Origin: a bacterium
GTDB taxonomy: Bacteria; Bacteroidota; Bacteroidia; Bacteroidales; Bacteroidaceae
DNA: 30,221 bases
Reading direction: 5' to 3'
Assembly: GCA_004559785.1 (NCBI GenBank)
Contig: SFXD01000018.1
Span: 1-30,221, forward strand
Below the pieces are notes generated by a model. That model made no database searches, had not been told where the DNA came from, and saw only the letters and a program-made list of their open reading frames with translations. A program made the translations under genes and the position numbers. This document shows positions 1 to 8,868 of the stretch, one piece after another (the first letter of the stretch is position 1; the number at the start of each line of letters is the position of its first letter).

Positions 1-863
1 GAAGCATCCAGCGAAATCAGCGAGTCAGCCAATTGGATACCCTCCTGGAAATTGCGCTCGTTGTAGAGCATGTCGATGAGGTTGACGAAGAAGAAGTCGT
101 GGCTGGGATATTTGTTCACGCCGATGCGCAATTCGTGCTTCACCTCCTGTGCGTCTCCGAGGGTCATGTATGTTCGCACCTTGTATTCCTGCAAGATGGG
201 CTGCAGCGAGTTGTCCGAGGATGTAATAGCCTTGTCGATATACTTCAGCGTACGGTCGTGCTTCTGTGACATGAATGCACATAATGTCGCCCAATACGAC
301 ACCTTGCACATGACGGAATCCGACGTCGGCATGCCCGAGTACGTGTAGTAGTCGTCCATGTAGTTGTAAGCTACGTCATACTGTCCCTTGCTGAGGAAGA
401 ACTTGCCCCCGTTCAGTATGTTGCGCTTGTGCTTCTGCCTTAGTGCCTTCGTCTTGCTGCTGTACTTGAGCCTGATGTTGCCCTGCGAGTTTGGCAAGGC
501 ATCGATGCTGTCGCATAGCCGCAGGTGCGAGTACATGCTAAGCAATGTGTTGAAGAAAGTTGCCGTATCGTATGGTTGCTTGAGATAAGCCTTGCGGTTT
601 TCCACCCCGTTCTTGGACTCATCCAGCAGGGCGCACTCATAGTGGATGTTCGCCCTGTCCTTTTCGGATATGTCGGTACGTGGTATGGCGGCCAGCAGGT
701 TGTTCTTGGCACCATCCTGACCGTTTGAGTTCTTGATGGCAAGGTGTGCAGCCTTGACAAGTGTCGACAACTTGGCAGGCTTTTCCTTCTTGGCCTTCGA
801 TGCCGGAAGGGAATATGTGGCAAAGAGGCATATAGCCACTAAAGACATCAGATATCGTTTCAT
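1..863 (-). CDS. Secreted TPR-like protein, C-terminus cut by window edge
   Basis: Reading from the ATG at 863 the frame stays open to the window edge, giving about 287 residues with no stop. It begins with a signal peptide (MKRYLMSLVAICLFATYSLP, then Ala-Ser-Lys-Ala), followed by a Lys-rich linker. The rest is mostly helical with degenerate 34-residue-type repeats, such as the stretches around DRANIHYECALLDES and GKFFLSKGQYDVAYNYMDDY. This suggests an exported scaffold or binding protein of the TPR class; the partner is unknown. It lies 170 bp downstream of another secreted TPR gene and is probably read from the same gyrA-side transcript, although a large hairpin separates the two. The start is chosen because it gives the signal peptide directly. 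Family assignment is by pattern only, so the function is open. Confidence 0.75.
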   Translation of the reverse strand, partial: MKRYLMSLVAICLFATYSLPASKAKKEKPAKLSTLVKAAHLAIKNSNGQDGAKNNLLAAIPRTDISEKDRANIHYECALLDESKNGVENRKAYLKQPYDTATFFNTLLSMYSHLRLCDSIDALPNSQGNIRLKYSSKTKALRQKHKRNILNGGKFFLSKGQYDVAYNYMDDYYTYSGMPTSDSVMCKVSYWATLCAFMSQKHDRTLKYIDKAITSSDNSLQPILQEYKVRTYMTLGDAQEVKHELRIGVNKYPSHDFFFVNLIDMLYNERNFQEGIQLADSLISLDA

Positions 864-930
864 CTTCCTACCTTATCTTTGATACAACATTACATATTAT
901 ATATATATAAGCCGGTAATTCCTTCAAGTA

Positions 931-979
931 TGGCACGGGGTGGCACTGGCTATGTGCCAGTGCCATTATCCCCGTGCCA
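931..979. repeat. Large bulged inverted repeat between two TPR genes
   Basis: The outer arms are TGGCACGGGG (931-940) and CCCCGTGCCA (970-979). The inner arms are TGGCACTGGC (941-950) and GCCAGTGCCA (956-965). The loop is 5 nt, with a 4-nt bulge (TTAT) on one side, so 20 base pairs form in all. There is no T-run on either side, so it is not a standard intrinsic terminator. In the minus direction it lies after the stop of the 1034-2359 gene and about 70 nt before the next start. It could stabilise a 3' end or separate the expression of the two genes. Confidence 0.8.
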
Positions 980-1033
980 GATGTCCATACATGCCCTAAT
1001 GCGAAGGCATGGATTAAAGTGCGACCTTTTACA

Positions 1034-2359
1034 TTATTGCAGCAACTTGTCCATTTCGGCAGCCTTGGCAGATTGACCTGTAACGGTGTAGCACTGCTTA
1101 AGTTCGTATGCCCATTTCGTGGGCTGGTCGGGAGTGCATTCGCGAGCCTTCTCGAAGAATGGGATAGCCTCGCCGAATATGCTCTTGGTCTTCTCCAGTG
1201 TTTCCTTAGCCTTTTTCTGGTCCTTGATGCTGCTAACAGTGGCATTCAAGGCAAGTGCAATCCTGAACTTGCACATTCCGCACTGGTACCAACCATCGTA
1301 CATGTCAGGCTTTGCCTCGGTACACTTCTTGTAATACTCCAGCGACTCGTCGTACTTCTCCTCGACGAATAGGACGTACGCCTTGCCGTAGTTTGCGATG
1401 TACAGGCCGGGGTCAACGGCAAGTATCTCGTCTGCATAGGCGGACATCTTGTCACGGCCCTGCTTCTGGTAGTAGGAAAGCAGCATCTGTACGTAGTCCG
1501 TATTGGCGTTTGGATCCTTTATTGTCATGTCGTGTACATACTTTGCCCACATGGTGGAGTCGCCCCTTTCGAGATAAGACATCACCTTAACCTGCTTGGT
1601 ACCCTCGGCACCGTCGGCAAACTTGATGGCAGAGTCATAGTACTTGTCCATGGCATCGTACATCTTGGCATCGTGTGCGGTGTGGAAAGCATAGTACGAC
1701 ATCTGCTCAACGGGGATGCGTGGCTCGAAGAACTCAGCCACCTCAGGGTACTTCTGTGCGTAGGTCATGGCCATGTCATAGCATTCGAGCGCACTCTGGT
1801 AACGCTTGCACGAAGTTTCGAACTGTGCTGCGTAAATGTAGTGGTCGCCACACTGTGATAGGTTCATCTTCTTGGCCTTGATGTATGCCTCGTTGCCGGT
1901 CTCTCCCTTGGTAACCTTGGTATGTGTTATCTCGTTGTGCAAGGCTTCGGTCAGAGCCTTGAGGTTGCTTACGAAATATACCGTGTCGAAGGGGAGTTTC
2001 TTGGCGGCGTACTCCATCAGCAGGATGTTGTGCGGCTTGAATGCCAGGTCGCCGCTCAGCTTGTAGGTCTCGGCGATTTTCTTGTCATCTATGAGTCCGC
2101 TCTTCAGAGCCTTCTGAACCAGGTCCTGGCCCTTCTTACACTCAGTCAGGATTTCGTCGTCGCCAGCTGTTTTCTCCTTTATCTTTGCCTCGAGTGCTTC
2201 GTATATCTTCTGCGCCTCGGCAACCTGTGCCTTTGCCTCCTTCTTAGCAGCCTTCAGTGCTGCAGCCTCGGCCTTTGCCTTTGCCTTGTCCTCGGGTGTC
2301 TGTCCCGACGCTATGCCCACGCTCATGAGCAGGGCAAGCGACAATGTGATTTTCTTCAT
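1034..2359 (-). CDS. Secreted tetratricopeptide-repeat protein
   Basis: 441 residues. The frame extends upstream into gyrA, but the ATG at 2359 is the sensible start: it gives a clean signal peptide (MKKITLSLALLMSVGIASGQ) and lies 40 bp after the gyrA stop. A highly charged Ala/Lys/Glu helix follows (about residues 22-60) and could form a coiled coil. Helical repeats then run to the C-terminus, with TPR-like spacing of Gly, Ala, Tyr and Pro, for example around YAQKYPEVAEFF, YGKAYVLFVEEKYDESLEYY and WYQCGMCKFRIALAL. It probably acts in the periplasm or at the outer membrane as a protein-interaction platform. The close spacing implies cotranscription with gyrA, but there is no evidence of a shared function. 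Confidence 0.85.
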   Translation of the reverse strand: MKKITLSLALLMSVGIASGQTPEDKAKAKAEAAALKAAKKEAKAQVAEAQKIYEALEAKIKEKTAGDDEILTECKKGQDLVQKALKSGLIDDKKIAETYKLSGDLAFKPHNILLMEYAAKKLPFDTVYFVSNLKALTEALHNEITHTKVTKGETGNEAYIKAKKMNLSQCGDHYIYAAQFETSCKRYQSALECYDMAMTYAQKYPEVAEFFEPRIPVEQMSYYAFHTAHDAKMYDAMDKYYDSAIKFADGAEGTKQVKVMSYLERGDSTMWAKYVHDMTIKDPNANTDYVQMLLSYYQKQGRDKMSAYADEILAVDPGLYIANYGKAYVLFVEEKYDESLEYYKKCTEAKPDMYDGWYQCGMCKFRIALALNATVSSIKDQKKAKETLEKTKSIFGEAIPFFEKARECTPDQPTKWAYELKQCYTVTGQSAKAAEMDKLLQ

Positions 2360-2399
2360 GTCTATTCTTGTTTTTATAATGTTACATACATGTATCTTC

Positions 2400-4916
2400 T
2401 CATTCATCAACGCTTGGGTTTTCGTCCGTCGGCGTTTCGTCGGCAGGTTCCTCAGTTGGCTCGTCCTCGGCACGAGGTACGACGCTGAGATGGCTGATAA
2501 CGTCATTGCGCTTCTTGAGTTCTATGACCTTCGTACCCTGTGCCACGCGGCTCTTGGTCTCCTTGATGGCATCGGCATGGAGCCTGATGGTAGTTCCACT
2601 CTTGTTGATTATCATCAGGTCGTCCTCGTCCCTGACGACCTCTATGGCAACGAGGTATCCCGTCTTGTCGGTAATTGCCATCGTCTTGACTCCCTTGCAG
2701 TGGCGGCTGGTCATGCGATACTCGTCCACGTCGGTGCGCTTGCCATAGCCGTTCTCGCTCAGCACCATGATGCTCTCGGTCTCCACGTCGTTCACCACGC
2801 ACATTCCGATTACCCCGTCGCGCTCGTCCTCATCGAGGATGATGCTCTGCACGCCCGTGCTGTTCCTGCCCATCGCACGTATGCCCGACTCGTTGAAGCG
2901 TACGGCCCTGCCTCCAGCGTTTGCCACGATTATCTCGTTTCTGCCATTGGTCAGTGCCACGCTCACCACCTTGTCGTCCTCCCTGATGTTGACGGCTATG
3001 ACACCGTTGGTACGCGGACGGCTGTATTCCGTGAGACAGGTCTTCTTGATTATGCCCTTCTTGGTACAGAACACCACATAGTGGCTCTGGCAGAAGTCTG
3101 GGTTCGAGAGCTTGCGTATGCATAGGCATGCGTTGACGCTGTCTCCCGGCTCTATCATGAGCATGTTCTGTATGGCACGTCCCTTGTTGGTCTTGCTTCC
3201 CTCCGGTATGTCGTATACCTTAAGCCAGTAGCACCTGCCACGCTCGGTGAAGAAGAGCATCGTGTTGTGCATGGTGGCAGGGTAAATCTTCTCGATGAAG
3301 TCATTGTCGCGCGTTGCGCTTGCCCTTACGCCAATGCCTCCCCTGCCCTGTGCCCTGAACTCTGCGAGAGGCATGCGCTTGACATATCCCATGTGGCTGA
3401 TTGTCACCACCACCTCGTCGTCGGCATAGAAATCCTCGGCATTGAACTCCTCTGCGCTTGGCAGTATCTGCGTCCTGCGCTCGTCGCCAAACTCCTCCTT
3501 GATTTCCAGCAGTTCGTCCTTCATTACCTTCCTGCACAGTTCGTCGTCAGAGAGAATCTGGTTGTAGTACTTAATTTTCTCCATCAGTTCGTCGTACTCG
3601 GAGTGCAGTTTCTCCTGCTGGAGTCCGGTCAACTGGGCAAGTCGCATGTCCACTATTGCCTTGCTCTGAATCTCGTCGAGCTCGAACCTTGCCTCCAATG
3701 CCCGCTGTGCGTCCACGGGCGACTTGCTTGCCTTGATAATCTGCACCACCTCGTCGATGTTGTCGCTCGCGATAATTAGTCCGCTCAGAATGTGCGCCCT
3801 CTCTTCAGCCTTGCGCAAGTCGTACTTGGTGCGGCGTATCACCACCTCGTGCCGGTGTTCCACGAAATTGCTGATGAAGTCCTTTAGTGTAAGCAACTGC
3901 GGGCGTCCCTTTACCAGGGCTATACTGTTTACGCTGAAGCTTGTCTGCAGCGGTGTCATCTTGAAGAGTTTGTTGAGTACCACCCTCGCATTGGCATCTC
4001 GCTTAACGTCTATCACGATACGCATGCCCTCGCGGTCGCTCTCGTCATTGGCGTTGCTTATGCCGTCCAGTTTCTTCTCCTGGACGAGTTGCGCTATGTA
4101 CTCTATCAACTGCTGCTTGTTCACGCCGTACGGTATCTCCGTAACCACTATCTTATCGTGCTGGTCTCCCGACTCGATGTCTGCCTTGGCCCGCATCACG
4201 ACCCTACCCTTTCCTGTCTCGTAGGCATCCTTTATGCCTTGCAGTCCCATGATGAACGCTCCCGTTGGAAAGTCGGGGCCCTTGACATGCTGCATCAGTT
4301 CTTCCACGCTCATGTCCTTGTTGTCGATGAATGCCACGCAGGCATCCACCACCTCGCCCAGGTTGTGGGTGGGTATGTTGGTGGCCATTCCCACGGCTAT
4401 GCCGGTGGCACCGTTCACGAGCAGGTTCGGAATCCTGGTAGGCATCACGGTAGGCTCCACGAGAGTGCCATCGAAGTTGTTCGTCATGTCCACGGTGTCC
4501 TTCTCCAGGTCTTCCATCATGGTCTCTCCCATCAGGCTCAGCCTGGCCTCGGTATAACGCATGGCTGCGGGGCTGTCGCCGTCAATCGAGCCGAAGTTTC
4601 CCTGCCCGTCGACCAGGGTATACCTCATGGCCCATTCCTGCGCCATCCTGACGAGTGCGCCGTACACCGAGCTGTCCCCATGGGGATGGTACTTTCCCAG
4701 CACTTCTCCCACGATACGTGCACTCTTCTTGTACGGCTTGCCATGCACGTTGCCCAGTTCCTTCATACCGTATAGTATGCGCCTGTGTACAGGCTTGAAT
4801 CCGTCTCGCACATCGGGCAAGGCGCGAGCTACTATCACACTCATTGAGTAGTCGATGTAGCTCTTCCGCATCTCATGCTCGATGTCAACCTTGATAATCC
4901 TTTCTTGATCTTCCAT
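2400..4916 (-). CDS. gyrA: DNA gyrase subunit A
   Basis: 838 residues, full length for GyrA. It is the breakage-reunion subunit of type II topoisomerase and introduces negative supercoils together with GyrB. The N-terminus (IDYSMSVIVARALPDVRDGF) and the winged-helix region HPHGDSSVYG are typical. The active-site tyrosine is Tyr121 in AAMRYTEARL. The C-terminal beta-pinwheel contains a GyrA-box-like QGRGGIG, which keeps QxRGGxG but lacks two of the usual basic residues. It ends in an acidic tail (DEPTEEPADETPTDE). Ser82 matches E. coli Ser83 of the quinolone region. Gly86 stands where E. coli has Asp87. The choice of GyrA over ParC rests on the box, the acidic tail and the overall similarity. 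A good promoter lies at 4972-5003. The first TPR gene follows after 40 bp. Confidence 0.97.
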   Translation of the reverse strand: MEDQERIIKVDIEHEMRKSYIDYSMSVIVARALPDVRDGFKPVHRRILYGMKELGNVHGKPYKKSARIVGEVLGKYHPHGDSSVYGALVRMAQEWAMRYTLVDGQGNFGSIDGDSPAAMRYTEARLSLMGETMMEDLEKDTVDMTNNFDGTLVEPTVMPTRIPNLLVNGATGIAVGMATNIPTHNLGEVVDACVAFIDNKDMSVEELMQHVKGPDFPTGAFIMGLQGIKDAYETGKGRVVMRAKADIESGDQHDKIVVTEIPYGVNKQQLIEYIAQLVQEKKLDGISNANDESDREGMRIVIDVKRDANARVVLNKLFKMTPLQTSFSVNSIALVKGRPQLLTLKDFISNFVEHRHEVVIRRTKYDLRKAEERAHILSGLIIASDNIDEVVQIIKASKSPVDAQRALEARFELDEIQSKAIVDMRLAQLTGLQQEKLHSEYDELMEKIKYYNQILSDDELCRKVMKDELLEIKEEFGDERRTQILPSAEEFNAEDFYADDEVVVTISHMGYVKRMPLAEFRAQGRGGIGVRASATRDNDFIEKIYPATMHNTMLFFTERGRCYWLKVYDIPEGSKTNKGRAIQNMLMIEPGDSVNACLCIRKLSNPDFCQSHYVVFCTKKGIIKKTCLTEYSRPRTNGVIAVNIREDDKVVSVALTNGRNEIIVANAGGRAVRFNESGIRAMGRNSTGVQSIILDEDERDGVIGMCVVNDVETESIMVLSENGYGKRTDVDEYRMTSRHCKGVKTMAITDKTGYLVAIEVVRDEDDLMIINKSGTTIRLHADAIKETKSRVAQGTKVIELKKRNDVISHLSVVPRAEDEPTEEPADETPTDENPSVDE

Positions 4917-4971
4917 TTATAATTTGTTAGTATATGTTTCCTCAAATATGCCTGAATGCCTTATTTTGCCA

Positions 4972-5003
4972 CAAAGATAGCCGTTTTTTGCGATTTGACC
5001 AAA
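4972..5003 (-). promoter_or_regulatory. gyrA promoter, Bacteroidota type
   Basis: Read on the minus strand: TTTG (5003-5000), 20 nt, then TATCTTTG (4979-4972). This matches TTTG-N19/20-TAnnTTTG exactly. Transcription should start near 4965, leaving a leader of about 50 nt before the gyrA ATG. Confidence 0.85.
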
Positions 5004-5080
5004 TTACGGCACAATTTTTATCACATTTTTAGACAACTTTCACAAGGGCCATTTTTTACCTTATGCGATGGCTTTGCCTT

Positions 5081-5137
5081 CGAGAGAACCTGCATTCAGC
5101 AATAAGGCAGGTTCATCTCGCGACGAACCTGCCTTTT
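5081..5137 (+). promoter_or_regulatory. Three-segment attenuator-like hairpin set in the gyrA/glnS gap
   Basis: Segment 1 is CGAGAGAACCTGC (5081-5093). Segment 2 is centred on GCAGGTTC and runs 5104-5120. Segment 3 is GAACCTGCCTT (5125-5135), followed by TTTT when its last two Ts are counted (5134-5137). Segment 2 can pair with segment 1 (13 bp with one bulged A) or with segment 3 (11 bp, 10-nt loop), but not both. On the plus strand the second pairing looks like a short intrinsic terminator and the first like its antiterminator. No plus-strand promoter upstream of it was found, so direction and function are inference. Confidence 0.5.
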
Positions 5138-5189
5138 GGATATTAGTTTCTAAGGTAAAAAGATTGTTTGTCAGAATAACTTCTGGGTG

Positions 5190-5220
5190 CAAAATTACAC
5201 CGAATCCATGTAATTGGCAA
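5190..5220 (-). promoter_or_regulatory. Possible distal minus-strand promoter towards gyrA
   Basis: On the minus strand there is TTG (5220-5218), 20 nt, then TAATTTTG (5197-5190). The -33 part is only a partial match. If active, it would give a gyrA leader of about 270 nt that contains the three-segment hairpin set. Confidence 0.35.
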
Positions 5221-5304
5221 GAGATTTAATATGTTGTACAGCATATTCCGCAAATTAGGCATCATTTTTGCACTGATATGTACACGAATTAGACAAACAT
5301 TTCT

Positions 5305-5312
5305 TAATTTTG
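5305..5312 (+). promoter_or_regulatory. Candidate -7 element for glnS
   Basis: TAATTTTG fits TAnnTTTG and lies 31 bp before the glnS ATG. I see no TTTG or TTG at the correct distance upstream, so the promoter is incomplete by consensus. The transcript would start around 5319 with a very short leader. Confidence 0.5.
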
Positions 5313-5343
5313 CACCAAGAAAAGACAAACTACAGGGATTATT

Positions 5344-7098
5344 ATGACAGAAACCACCACAAACGAGACGGCAGAGAAAAGAAGCCTGAACTTCATAGAG
5401 CAGAAAGTAGAGAACGACCTTGCACAGGGCAAGAACGGAGGCAGGGTACAGACTCGCTTCCCACCCGAGCCCAACGGCTACCTGCACATAGGGCACGCCA
5501 AGGCCATCGCCATCGACTTCGGCATCGCCAGGAACTACGGGGGGACATGCAACCTGAGGTTCGACGACACCAACCCGACGAAAGAGGATACGGAATACAT
5601 AGAGAGCATCGAAAACGACATACGGTGGCTTGGCTACCAGTGGGACAACGTATACTACGCCAGCGACTACTTCCAGGAACTGTGGGACTTTGCCGTGTGG
5701 CTCATCAAGCAAGGACGGGCATACGTGGACGAACAGAGCGCAGAGGTGATTGCACAGCAGAAGGGCACTACCACCAAGCCCGGCGAGAACAGCCCCTACA
5801 GGGACAGGCCTGTGGAAGAGAACCTGAGGCTGTTCGAGTTCATGAACAGCGGCAAGGCACAGCCAGGCACTCTGGTGCTGAGGGCCAAGATTGACATGAC
5901 ACACCCCAACATGCTCTTCCGCGACCCCCTTCTCTACCGGGTGATGAACATACCGCACATACGCACGGCTGACAAGTGGAACGCATACCCCATGTACGAC
6001 TTCACGCACGGACAGAGCGACTACCTCGAAGGGGTGACGCACAGCCTGTGCACCCTGGAGTTCGTGGAACACAGGCCTCTCTACGACCTGTTCGTGACAT
6101 GGATGAAGGAATACAAGGGAGAAACCGAAGAAATAGAAGACAACAGACCAAGGCAGACCGAGTTCAACAAGCTCAACCTCTCGTACACCCTAATGAGCAA
6201 GCGCAACCTGCTTGCCATGGTGAAGGAAGGACTGGTAAGCGGGTGGGACGACCCACGAATGCCCACCATCTGCGGATTCAGGAGAAGGGGCTACAGCCCG
6301 GAGAGCATACGCAAGTTCATAGGCAAGATAGGCTACACCAACTTCGACGCTCTCAACGAGATGGAACTCCTGGAGAGCGCGGCAAGGGAAGACCTCAACT
6401 CCAGAGCCATCAGGGTCAGTGCCGTACTCGACCCCGTCAAGGTGGTGATTACCAACTACCCCGAGGGACAGACCGAAACCCTGACGGCAACCAACAACCC
6501 CGAGAACGAGGCAGACGGAACGCACGAGATTACCTTTGGCCGCGAACTGTGGATAGAGCGTGACGACTTTCAGGAAGAGGCCGAGAAGAAGTTCATGCGC
6601 ATGGCTCCAGGCAAGGAGGTAAGGCTGAAGAACGCATACATCGTGATGTGTACCGGATGCAAGAAGGACGAGGAGGGCAACATAGAGGAAATCTATTGCA
6701 CGTACGACCCCGAGTCGAAGAGCGGAATGCCAGGTGCCGACCGAAAGATAAAGGGCAAGACACTTCACTGGGTGAGCTGCGACCATGCCGTGAAGGCGGA
6801 GGTTAGGCTATACGACAGGCTCTGGAGGGTAGAGAACCCAAGGGACACCCTGCAGGCTATACGCGACGAAAAGCAATGCGATGCCGTGACAGCCATGAAG
6901 GAGATGATGAACCCTGACTGCCTCGAAGTACGCACCGACTGCTACGTGGAGGAGTACGCAAGCAACATGCCTGCACTGTCATACCTGCAGTTCCAGAGGA
7001 TCGGCTATTTCAACGTCGACCCCGACAGCACGGCAGGACATCCCGTATTCAACAAGACCGTTGGCCTGAAGGACACGTGGGCCAGGAAGTCAAAATAG
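5344..7098 (+). CDS. glnS: Glutaminyl-tRNA synthetase
   Basis: 584 residues. It is a cytoplasmic class I synthetase that joins glutamine to tRNA-Gln. The Rossmann fold opens with PPEPNGYLHIGHAKAI, containing the HIGH signature (residues 48-51). The KMSKS loop appears as LMSKR (MSKR at residues 284-287), as is usual for GlnRS. WDDPRMPTICGFRRRGY follows, and then the two beta-barrel anticodon-binding domains (about residues 350-580, including GKTLHWVSCDHAVKAEVRLYDRLW). The length and the GlnRS-type C-terminus argue against GluRS. A direct GlnRS means this organism need not rely only on the Gat amidotransferase route for Gln-tRNA. The start ATG has no strong Shine-Dalgarno sequence, which is common in this phylum. 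The gene diverges from gyrA. Confidence 0.97.
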   Translation: MTETTTNETAEKRSLNFIEQKVENDLAQGKNGGRVQTRFPPEPNGYLHIGHAKAIAIDFGIARNYGGTCNLRFDDTNPTKEDTEYIESIENDIRWLGYQWDNVYYASDYFQELWDFAVWLIKQGRAYVDEQSAEVIAQQKGTTTKPGENSPYRDRPVEENLRLFEFMNSGKAQPGTLVLRAKIDMTHPNMLFRDPLLYRVMNIPHIRTADKWNAYPMYDFTHGQSDYLEGVTHSLCTLEFVEHRPLYDLFVTWMKEYKGETEEIEDNRPRQTEFNKLNLSYTLMSKRNLLAMVKEGLVSGWDDPRMPTICGFRRRGYSPESIRKFIGKIGYTNFDALNEMELLESAAREDLNSRAIRVSAVLDPVKVVITNYPEGQTETLTATNNPENEADGTHEITFGRELWIERDDFQEEAEKKFMRMAPGKEVRLKNAYIVMCTGCKKDEEGNIEEIYCTYDPESKSGMPGADRKIKGKTLHWVSCDHAVKAEVRLYDRLWRVENPRDTLQAIRDEKQCDAVTAMKEMMNPDCLEVRTDCYVEEYASNMPALSYLQFQRIGYFNVDPDSTAGHPVFNKTVGLKDTWARKSK

Positions 7099-7101
7099 AA
7101 A

Positions 7102-7330
7102 GCCATGAGCGATGAGCCGGGAGCAATGAGCTATGAGCGGTGAGCAATGAGCCATGAGAAGACCCCCTCAGTCCCCCTGTTTAGGGGGAAGAACTATGAG
7201 CAATGAGCGATGAGCGATGAGAAGACCCCCCTCAGTCCCCCTGTTTAGGGGGAAGAACTATGAGCAATGAGCGATGAGCGATGAGAAGACCCCCTCAGTC
7301 CCCCTGTCGTAGGGGGAAGAGCCGTGAGCT
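7102..7330. repeat. Three tandem copies of a heptamer-plus-hairpin repeat after glnS
   Basis: Beginning four bases after the glnS stop there are 7-bp units of the form RTGAGCN, with slightly altered units. They are interrupted by three C-rich hairpins (7172-7189, 7236-7253, 7299-7317). Each hairpin is TCCCCCT, a 4-5 nt loop (GTTT, GTTT, GTCGT), then AGGGGGA, preceded by CCCCTCAG. The composite period is about 64 bp. A palindrome GTGAGCTCAC (7324-7333) lies at the end. No T-run follows any hairpin. The remainder to 7410 holds only the upstream region of the next gene. Confidence 0.9.
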
Positions 7331-7410
7331 CACAGGGTTATTTTCTTATATGAACAGTGAGACGAAGGAACAAAAGACAAAATAAGCAATAAGCAAAGAG
7401 GAAACAGACA

Positions 7411-8868
7411 TTGAGACAAAACGAGGATTCATACTTCAGCGAGCCGCAATTCAAGAGATTGTTGCAACGCTATATCAAGGCAAGGCACGAAGGACGCCCC
7501 ATATACATGGATGCCGACGAACTGACCGACATTGCCGAATACTACATGACGAACGGCAACGAGGACAAGGCTAACAAGGCGATAGAACTTGCCGTGAGCC
7601 TGCACCCAGACAGCATCGACCCACAAATCTTCCTCGCAAGGCAGGAGATGTTCCATGACAACCTGGATGAGGCGCACCGCATTTGCGACGCCATCGGCGA
7701 TCAGGACGACAGGGAGGTTACCTTCCTGAACGCCGAACTCTTGATACGCGAGGAAAGGTTCTCCGAGTCGGTGGAATACCTGCTCGGCAAATACGACGCC
7801 CTGGATGACGAGCCTGACATGTTCCTCTACGACTGCGCATGCATCTACCTCGACTACGAACTGTACGAAGAGGCACAGGTCTTCACCAAGAGACTTTCCG
7901 ACGACTATCCCGACAAGAAGGCCGAGGCGGAAGTCCTTACGGTGGACATACTGATGGGACAGGAGGATTACAAGCCTGCAATACCAATACTGAACACCAT
8001 CCTCGACAGGAATCCCTACGACATAGATGCCTGGATAAACATGGCAAATGCCTACAAGGGACTCTCATCGTACCCTGAGGCCGTGGAGTGCGCCGACTAT
8101 GTGCTCGCTATGGAGCCTAACAATCGCAAGGCCGTGATAGTAAAGGCCTACTGCCTGTTCCACATGGGGCAATGCCAGGAGGCAAGCGACCTCTGCGATA
8201 CCTACCTTCAGGAACATCCCGAGGATGCCGTGGTGCTGAGCCTATGCGGCTCTTGCCACCTGAGCATTTGCAAATACGAAACGGCAAAGGAGTACCTGGA
8301 GACTGCCGCTGCACTGGGCGTAGACGACGAAAGGGAGAGGATACATCTATACATGCAACTGGCTTTCGCCCTTAGCAAGCTAAAGAAGAAGGACGAGGCC
8401 CTGGCTGCAGTGGACGTGGCAGAGGGATTGATAAACAGCAACGACAAGACAGAAACCTGCCTTGCACGAGGCGAGATTTACCTCAACAACGACGATACGG
8501 AAAATGCCGTAAGGCAATTCTTGAAGGCATTAGAATACTGCAAGGACAAGAAACAGACCTTCCTTACCATCTGCATCACCATGATGGACGCGGACTTGAT
8601 AGAGGATGCCAAGGAGATGATGACCATCATGCTGGCAGAGTTCCCCGAGGATAGGGAAAGGATGTCGCCTTACCTCGCCATGTGCGAATACAGGTTGGGA
8701 AACAAGAAGGAGTACCTGGACTACATAAAACTCGCCGCCAAGGCCGACAGGGATACTACAAGGTTGATGTTCGGACAACTCTACCCCAACGTCGAGCCAG
8801 AGGAATATTATATGTATGCCTACCACGACTACTATGGCTGCTATCCTCCTATGAGCGATGAGCTATGA
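7411..8868 (+). CDS. Large cytoplasmic TPR protein (TTG start)
   Basis: 485 residues made almost wholly of helix-turn-helix repeats. Clear TPR units appear around YYMTNGNEDKANKAIELAVS, NPYDIDAWINMANAYKGLSS and ARGEIYLNNDDTENAVRQFL. There is no signal peptide or membrane segment, so it probably acts in the cytoplasm as a protein-interaction scaffold. The start is a TTG. An in-frame stop at 7390-7392 rules out a longer protein, no ATG lies between, and AGAGG about 10 nt upstream could serve as ribosome-binding site. The N-terminal segment that precedes YMDADELTDIAEYY favours this start over a later ATG. The last residues (MSDEL) are encoded by the heptamer repeat that continues past the stop. 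The partner is unknown. Confidence 0.85.
   Translation: MRQNEDSYFSEPQFKRLLQRYIKARHEGRPIYMDADELTDIAEYYMTNGNEDKANKAIELAVSLHPDSIDPQIFLARQEMFHDNLDEAHRICDAIGDQDDREVTFLNAELLIREERFSESVEYLLGKYDALDDEPDMFLYDCACIYLDYELYEEAQVFTKRLSDDYPDKKAEAEVLTVDILMGQEDYKPAIPILNTILDRNPYDIDAWINMANAYKGLSSYPEAVECADYVLAMEPNNRKAVIVKAYCLFHMGQCQEASDLCDTYLQEHPEDAVVLSLCGSCHLSICKYETAKEYLETAAALGVDDERERIHLYMQLAFALSKLKKKDEALAAVDVAEGLINSNDKTETCLARGEIYLNNDDTENAVRQFLKALEYCKDKKQTFLTICITMMDADLIEDAKEMMTIMLAEFPEDRERMSPYLAMCEYRLGNKKEYLDYIKLAAKADRDTTRLMFGQLYPNVEPEEYYMYAYHDYYGCYPPMSDEL

Noticed and set aside
874..881. TATCTTTG on the plus strand near 874 as a promoter
   Set aside because: No plus-strand gene follows and there is no -33 element; the neighbouring genes are all on the minus strand.
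5143..6072. 309-residue open frame antisense to the glnS start
   Set aside because: It is a shadow of the GC-rich glnS coding frame, with no family resemblance and no promoter or ribosome site of its own.
7172..7317. C-rich hairpins after glnS as intrinsic terminators
   Set aside because: No T-run follows on either strand; GGAAGA follows on plus and ACTGAGGGG on minus.
7102..7330. Possible CRISPR array after glnS
   Set aside because: The repeats are 7 bp and tandem, with hairpin blocks at about 64-bp period and no unique spacers; no cas gene is in the window.
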